From Zeus faber (taxonomy: Eukaryota; Chordata; Actinopteri; Zeiformes; Zeidae): 64,000 nt of DNA. Made by a program: the position numbers and the translations under genes. The first letter of the stretch is position 1. Each line of letters opens with the position of its first letter. The notes under the pieces are model-generated. The model did not search any database, had not been told where the DNA came from, and saw only the letters and a list, made by a program, of their open reading frames with translations. The stretch is from assembly GCA_960531495.1 (NCBI GenBank), contig OY482862.1:7186114-7250113 (forward strand). Direction: 5' to 3'. This document shows positions 57,721 through 64,000 of the stretch, piece by piece.

Positions 57721-58968
57721 TTATAGCAGAGCTTTTTGCATTTGCTTTTTCAGAAGTGAAAACCAAAAAGTTATTGATTGATGTGAAACATACAAATATG
57801 TCATACGCTACCTGGAGCTTTCCCGATGCTGGAAAAGAACATTCATCGCGGTTTCTCAAAGATTATGTGGTCGCCCCCAGCGATCAATGCCAACATGATC
57901 TGCATGCCAGATGAAGTTTTAATAAAAAAAAAAATCTACCCTCTCTTTCTGAAAATAACTTCCTAACCCAATCTGCACTGAAACTATGATATTTGCTCGA
58001 TAAGGACTTGTTCCTACAATACTCTTGTTAATGGAGAAAGGGTTAAATCTTCTTGCACAATTAAACTTTTCTTACTAAGAAATCACTTCTCGAAAAGCAT
58101 ATACAATACAAGCTTGAGTTTAGAAGATCTGTTTTTATTAATTTTAGAACTGCCTTAACTGTAAATTCAAGATGCCAATATTGCTCCTCAAGGTTGATGC
58201 AGATAGTTATTCAATTTAAGGGGGAATTGCTTTTTCATATTGGCAATATAGTCTTTTGATAACATTTAAAATGAAATGTTAATTAATTTAAAATAACAAA
58301 AAAATGTCTTATCTTCCCTTTAACCCAGTATTAGAATTTGAAGATCTCAAGCTCTCTCAAGCATATACAATAAGAGAAGTAATCTGGAAGGGGGCCAAGT
58401 ACATTTTCCAGGGCACTGTAATCGCTCCACTTGAAAAACTTCCACTAGCAGCAAGAAGTGAATTACAGAGAAATGACCAAGCCTGTAACAGTTTACACAG
58501 AACATGTTTCCCTCCCGCATCACATACCGACACCAGCTGCTGGAGTGGAAAGAGCACGGACGTCCATCCTTAATGAGGCTCAGAGCTTCAGCGACACGGA
58601 TTAAACACATATGGACAAATACGTTTTTCATTTTGGGGACTTTAGGTGGTGATGTGTCAGAAGCAGTTATCGCCGCTCTGATCGGTTGACTCGCAAAGCC
58701 AGAGGCCCCTCAGCGTCCCCTCACCCTGAGTGGACGCTCCCCCAGACTGACCCTGTGACCCCCGAAAGCAGCCGTAGATTCTTGGCCCCGGACGACCTGG
58801 AACCTCTCTTTAAAAATGTACCCGGGCCAACGTGTCGGGAACGGTGCCAACTGTGCAAACTCCACAAACAGAAGGCTGCCGAAATGAGCCTCTCTCTTTC
58901 AAAATAAGATAGTGAGACGTCGGATTGGAACCAGAAAGGGAATTTCAGCATTAGAATCAGAATCTTTT
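57721..58968. other. Intergenic with unassigned open frames
   Basis: Open frames at 58304-58573 and 58686-58907 (89 and 73 codons) lie close together on the + strand. Neither resembles a family I know, and splice links between them are not obvious. Treated as unproven. CAGAATCTTTTATTG at about 58956 resembles a LINE 3' tail on the minus strand. Confidence 0.35.
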
Positions 58969-59125
58969 ATTGACGTCACCCCATTGGTTCTTACAGTAAT
59001 TTGTTATTTCCTGTTGTGTCCATTAGGGGAAGGAAAACAACGTCATTTACTTTTGAACATAGTGTCGTTATATAAGTTGAACTCTGCGGAGGAAAACACT
59101 TAGTCTACTTGGCTACATAACACAT
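58969..59125 (+). repeat. 157-bp repeat, left member of inverted pair
   Basis: Begins ATTGACGTCACCCCATTGG and ends GGCTACATAACACAT. It aligns without gaps to the complement of 62830-62986 with about 18 differences by eye. It contains TTATATAAG (about 59069-59077) and a CRE-like TGACGTCA. Confidence 0.85.
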
Positions 59126-61175
59126 AGCAAGATCAGGAAAAAAGCAAATATATATATATATATATACACACACATATATATATTAAATATACATAAATAT
59201 ATAATATATATGAAAGTATACAGAATATAAAAAGTGTGATTCTATGCTTCGGAATAGACAGATTTGGATTAGCAGAGGCTAATCTTAAAAAGAAGAATCA
59301 AGTTATTGAGAATTGCTTTAGTTAACATTTCAAACTCAGTGGTTGAGTGAATACAATCTCTGCTGATGGCAATCTCTTTGGGTTAGTGGCGGGGTTTTCT
59401 GGCGTGTGGTAGCGTTGGGAGGCTGCTGTTTTTTCCTCGGGGCAGAGCCCAGAGGCACGCCGCCTTTACAGCGCTAATCAAAATTTATGACCGGTTTATT
59501 CAAACAGCCGCTCGAGACTGTTTGGCAAAGCTCCCAAAAGAAATGCAAGACCTGCAATGGCCGACATTTTTTTAAAACATGGTTACACCGTGCAGTGAAA
59601 TTGTAGAAGCCAACTGTGGCAGTTTTGCCTACCACCCGCCCTCCAAGTGTTTTTTTCAGGGACCTCCAGCACAGAAACACAGGCAACAGGGTCTCAGACA
59701 CACAGCATATTGTATAGAGTGGGCTAGGTGGAATAAGGCCAGGAGCAGATGGACACGTGTCATGACAAGGGCAGCTCTCCTGAGTGTGTGTGGGGATGGG
59801 GGTTTTTACCTGTTGCTCGTTAGACCAACCAACAAGCAACAAGCATGCAGCCACACCACTGGTGTGGCAGCTCAAAACACACCAACCCAAACCACATCAA
59901 TATACGTTGGGAAAATGACCAAAAATACAGAACAGAATTAGCCAAATATATAAACAGATATATACAAAATACAGAATGTAAAAAGTGTGATTCTATGCAC
60001 AGGATAAACTGTTATATCTCAACAGAAATAATAAATTCTGGTTTGTCAATAGCCAAAATCAACCAAGGTCAATTATTTCTAAAAAACGGCGCCGTTGCTT
60101 AATAATTTTGTGTTTTACAAAATTTAAATAGATAAGGGAGACGGGGGATCAAGTTCATTGGTGGGTTGTTATCATTTGCATAAGTTCATCTGATTGGAGG
60201 GGAGGCCCCGATGTCTAGAGGCCAAGTTCCCGGCAAAGAGTCAGAGTGTCGAAGGAGAGGAGGGATGGAAGTGAGGAGAGCGCTGGGTGTGAGTGGAAGC
60301 GAGAGAAAGAATGTCTGAAGAGAAGTTCATAATTAAAAGGGACATGGCCATCCCAGGGGGTTAGTTTTATGATTGTCCTTTATCTTTAAAACTGGTCTTG
60401 ACCAATAAGCAAATCCTACAGCAGCTCTAGGTCTCTGGTACAATGTAGACTCAGATAAAACACATTTAAATCAATTGCACTCTTACAAAAAACGTACAAA
60501 AACATTTCTCTGTAGTTTTATCGTGTGTTTCTATGGAAAAGGGTCTCGTGCGCAGTTGAAAATCAATAGACCCCTCGCTCGGCTGACGTGGCCACTGGAG
60601 CTCCAACAGTGTATTCAATAGGAAGCAGCACTGAAGGCACACTGCACCGCACCTGTACGCTGCCGGTGGACTTCTACCATGATACCGGAATACCATGGTA
60701 ACATTTCCATTAAATCCTTGTATGACTTGAACTAGTGCAGGTTAAGAAACATACAAGACATACAAAGTAGCATCCAGAAAGAAGCTGAGACGCACACACA
60801 CACACACACACACACACTTCACAGTTTCACCAAATACGCTTCAGCAGCTGCTTCATGCTGGACCACGGAGCATGAAAGTGGAATCAAGTTCACCACATTT
60901 GTTATCATATGCTCTCTCTCTCTCTCTCTCTCTCTGTTTCTGTGATGTCAACTTTTCCTGTTAGCTTTCATTAAAACTCCACGCGGCTCCTGTCGCTGGG
61001 GGAGCCGTGACATAATACAGAGCTGAGCTTTTAGTCATCAAGCTTCAAAACTCAGAAGCTTGCTCAGCAACCCTTAAAGTGGGAGGTTCTGGATGCTGTG
61101 GGGGTCCGGATGGAAGGATGGACGGAGCAGCTGTTTCTTATTTATACACCTAGACATGGTGGTCCAGCTGATCTG
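59126..61175. other. DNA between the inverted repeats, first part
   Basis: Alternating TA/CA tract at 59146-59205. A 28-bp sequence (ACAGAATATAAAAAGTGTGA...) at 59218-59245 recurs at 59970-59997 in the same orientation with one difference. (CA)n at 60793-60818 and (CT)n at 60909-60934. No gene is supported. Confidence 0.45.
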
Positions 61176-62560
61176 GTCATGGGAATGCCAGTGGATAGGT
61201 GATGGATGGCTGTACCATGGATGGCTGTACAATGGGTGCTGGACGATCGGTGCCTGTACGATGGATGGCTGTGTGATGGATAGCTGTGCCATGGATGACT
61301 GTACGATGGCTAGCTGTGCGATGGCTGGCTGTACAATTTATGGCTGTAAGATGGATGGCTGTATGATGGATAGCTGGACGATGAATGGCTGTAAGATGGA
61401 TGGCTGGACGATGGATGGCTGGACAATTGATGGCTGTAAGATGGATGTAAGATGGATGGCTGGACAATGGATGGCTGTAAGATGGATGTAAGATGGATGG
61501 CTGGACGATGGATGGCTGGACAATGGATGGCTGTAAGATGGATGTAAGATGGATGGCTGGACAATGGATGGCTGTAAGATGGATGTAAGATGGATGGCTG
61601 GACGATGGATGGCTGGACAATGGATGGCTGTAAGATGGATGTAAGATGGATGGCTGGACAATGGATGGCTGTAAGATGGATGTAAGATGGATGGCTGGAC
61701 AATGGATGGCTGTAAGATGGATGTAAGATGGATAGCTGGACGATGGATGGCTGGACAATGGATGGCTGTAAGATGGATGTAAGATGGACGGCTGGACGAT
61801 GGGTGGCTGTACAATAGACGGCTGTACGATGGATGACTGAACGATAGGTGGCTACACGATGGATGGCTGCAGGATGGATGGCTGCAGGATGGATGGCTGC
61901 AGGATGGATGGCTGGCAATGGAATGTTGTGTGATGGATGGCTGTCAGATGGATGGCTGCAAGATGGATGGCTGGACGATGGATGGCTGGAGGATGGATGG
62001 CTGCACGGTGGACGGCTGTACAATAGATGGCTGTACAATGGGTGCTGTGCGATGGATGGATGTGCAATGGATGGCTGTACAATGAATGGCTGTACGATGG
62101 ATCACTGTACGATTTCTGGCTGTACAATTAACGGTTGTAAGATGGATGGCTGGACAATGGATCAATGGACTATGGATGGCTATAAGATGGATGGCTGTAC
62201 CATGGATGGCTGTACAATGGATGGTTGTACAATAGATGGCTGGACAATGAATGACTGTACAATGGATGCTGGACGATGGGTGACTGTAGGATGGATGGCT
62301 GTGCGATGGATGGCTGTGTGATGGATGGCTATAAGATGGATCACTGTACGATGCATGACTGTACAATTGATGGCTGTATGATGGATAGCTGACCCGATAA
62401 ATGGCTGTAAGATGGATGGCTGTAGGATGGATGGCTGGACGATGGATGGCTGGACGATGGATGGCTGGACGTTGGATGGCTGCATGATAGATGGCTGGAC
62501 GATGGATGGCTGTTCGATGGATGACTGTACGATGGATGGCTGCATGATGGATGACTGGAC
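61176..62560 (+). repeat. Minisatellite, 15-bp unit with a higher-order core
   Basis: Tandem units of consensus GATGGATGGCTGTAC (15 bp), about 90 copies in all. Between 61440 and 61782 an 11-bp short unit GATGGATGTAA occurs at 61440, 61481, 61537, 61578, 61634, 61675, 61716 and 61772, making higher-order periods of 41 or 56 bp. Because 15 is divisible by 3 and the unit lacks stops in most frames, frames of up to 242 codons are open on both strands; they are not genes. Confidence 0.95.
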
Positions 62561-62829
62561 AGGCCTGTTCCCAGTCACTACAGCTGGTATTTTTACTTTT
62601 CCCCAATATAATTGAATTTGTCTGTGTGTTCAATGGAAAATATATACATTTTTACTCAATTTTTCAAACAAAATCAACCAAATCGAATCAAATATCTGTT
62701 TTCAGTGGTAAACAGTCATTTTGTAATTATTAGAATCTTAGTGGACTAGTTGCCACAACAAAGTTTGGGAATATAGTGTAAATGACTATTGATGGTACAA
62801 CAAAACTCAAAGTAGACTCACAACAAACG
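62561..62829. other. DNA between the inverted repeats, last part
   Basis: AT-rich, nothing recognised. Confidence 0.4.
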
Positions 62830-62986
62830 ATGTGTTATGTAGCCAAGTAGCCCCAGTGTTTTCCTCTGCAGAGTTCTACTCATATAATGACACCATTTTC
62901 AAAAGAAAATTACACTGTTTTCCTTCCCTTCATGGACATAACAGGAAATAACAAACGACTGTAAGAACCAATGGGGTGACGTCAAT
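62830..62986 (-). repeat. 157-bp repeat, right member of inverted pair
   Basis: Complement of 58969-59125, same length, about 88% identical by eye; begins ATGTGTTATGTAGCC and ends GACGTCAAT. The similarity stops at the same points at both ends in the two copies. Confidence 0.85.
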
Positions 62987-64000
62987 GGAGAGAGTTCAGC
63001 TAATAGCAAATCAATTTGCAGACGCCGTCCAGCACCATTATTTGTTAATAGGATGGAAATTACATCATCATCATTAAACCAACATTTAAGGAGGCTGACA
63101 ATTTGAACTGACGGCTGCAGAGCCAGGCCTACCGTGGATCGTTTCACGGGACAAGGCCGTAGTTGCATCATTTGTCTTTCGGGGGCTTCTGCAATCAAAT
63201 GATCACCATCATTTTCTTTGCTTTTCAGATGAATAAACGAAACACGACAAAAATAATATAATGTAAATATCTTAATAATTTTATAAATACGACAAATGTA
63301 TCATGGTAAAGGTTGGTGCTTTGCTGTCCAGACAATTAGTATAAAAAAAAGTCAGAATAACATATTTGTAAACAAGAATTGAATTTAAAAGGCATAGTTA
63401 TTAGCGTACGGTAGTTTAATAACTCCTAAAATCCAGGTGTGTAATAGAGAGATATCTCCGGTTGATACTTTTTGCACGATTTTTTGGGGTTTTTTTTTTT
63501 TTAGTTTTCCCTGACCTAGTTTGAGTTAAACTGCCTTTGTGAATGTTTAATATCGCTGCCGTCGCTTGCTCGTTGTGGGAACTCGACGAGCGGCAATGCA
63601 GACATTAAATTTATATAACCGGCAGTTGTGTAATTGGGGCTGCGGGACGGCGGGAAATTTCGAGACTGAGTGAACATGTTGGTGCAGATGCTGCGAAAAC
63701 CGAGTACTCGCCCTCTTCTCTCACGCATTAGCAAAAACATTTTCAAAGCTTATTTATTTATTTATTTTGGAATGATGACAAAAAAAAATAAAAAATAAAT
63801 GAAAATAATAATAATGGTGATGATGATGATGATGATGATGATAATGATAACCTTTATTTGAATAGCACCAGCTCACATAGATAGTACTTATAGACTTACA
63901 CACAGAGAGTACAGCACCTCTGCTGAGTATCCTCCCTGACTGAAGAGTTTGGCAACACTCGCCAGGCCAAACTCTATCTATCTATCTGCCAGCCAGACAC
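62987..64000. other. Intergenic with simple repeats
   Basis: A T-run at 63484-63502, (TTTA)n and A-rich DNA at 63750-63810, and (GAT)n at 63814-63842. AATAGCACCAGCTCACATAG onward looks like a generic LINE-derived 3' sequence (AACCTTTATTTGAATAGCAC). No gene is supported. Confidence 0.4.

Noticed and set aside
61177-62633. Long open frames on both strands (up to 242 codons) rich in His-Pro-Ser or Met-Asp-Gly-Cys repeats
   Set aside because: They are translations of the 15-bp minisatellite, open in several frames at once, with no non-repeat domain.

Overview
The window is vertebrate nuclear DNA, almost certainly from a ray-finned (teleost) fish. Evidence: a single spliced vertebrate gene with GT-AG introns (one only 93 bp long), very many long (GT)n, (GATA)n and (CTAT)n microsatellites, and many degraded transposons of types common in fish (Tc1-like, hAT-like, PIF/Harbinger-like, L2-like LINE and small palindromic elements). 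The species cannot be named from the sequence alone.

One protein-coding gene is supported: sh3bp4 (SH3 domain-binding protein 4), on the + strand. Its four coding exons are 25694-25817, 25911-28264, 41597-41785 and 42273-42497. They join in frame to 963 codons, the length of human SH3BP4. Domain order is N-terminal SH3, three NPF motifs, ZU5, UPA-like region, second SH3 and two C-terminal death-like domains. A GC-rich block ending in a consensus splice donor (about 15130-15241) is the best candidate for the promoter and 5' non-coding exon. The gene would then span about 28 kb, with intron 1 of 10.3 kb and a 13.3 kb intron between the last two exon groups. The 3' UTR probably ends near 43480.

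Layout: 1-15060 is upstream intergenic DNA with layered transposon relics: a long-TIR repeat family at 3.4 and 9.0 kb, a nested pair at 4.4-5.7 kb, a hAT relic at 11.3-12.2 kb and a Tc1 relic at 13.6-14.4 kb. Among them are repeat-poor stretches (5.9-6.7 and 8.3-8.7 kb) that look like candidate regulatory DNA. The range 15.1-43.5 kb is the sh3bp4 transcription unit. The range 43.5-64 kb is downstream intergenic DNA with a cluster of long (TG)n tracts (44-51.5 kb), a PIF/Harbinger-like element (48.8-49.6 kb), a hAT-like element carrying other repeats (53.0-53.8 kb), a decayed LINE (54.6-57.7 kb) and a 1.4 kb minisatellite (61.2-62.6 kb). That minisatellite lies between two 157-bp inverted copies of one sequence.

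I found no convincing second protein-coding gene, no tRNA or rRNA gene and no CRISPR array. The main points for follow-up are the nested mobile elements whose target-site duplications can still be read, the higher-order minisatellite, the inverted 157-bp pair, a G-quadruplex-prone block inside the 36.7-37.9 kb element, and a 4-codon upstream ORF in the sh3bp4 leader. None of these amounts to a demonstrated new biological system.
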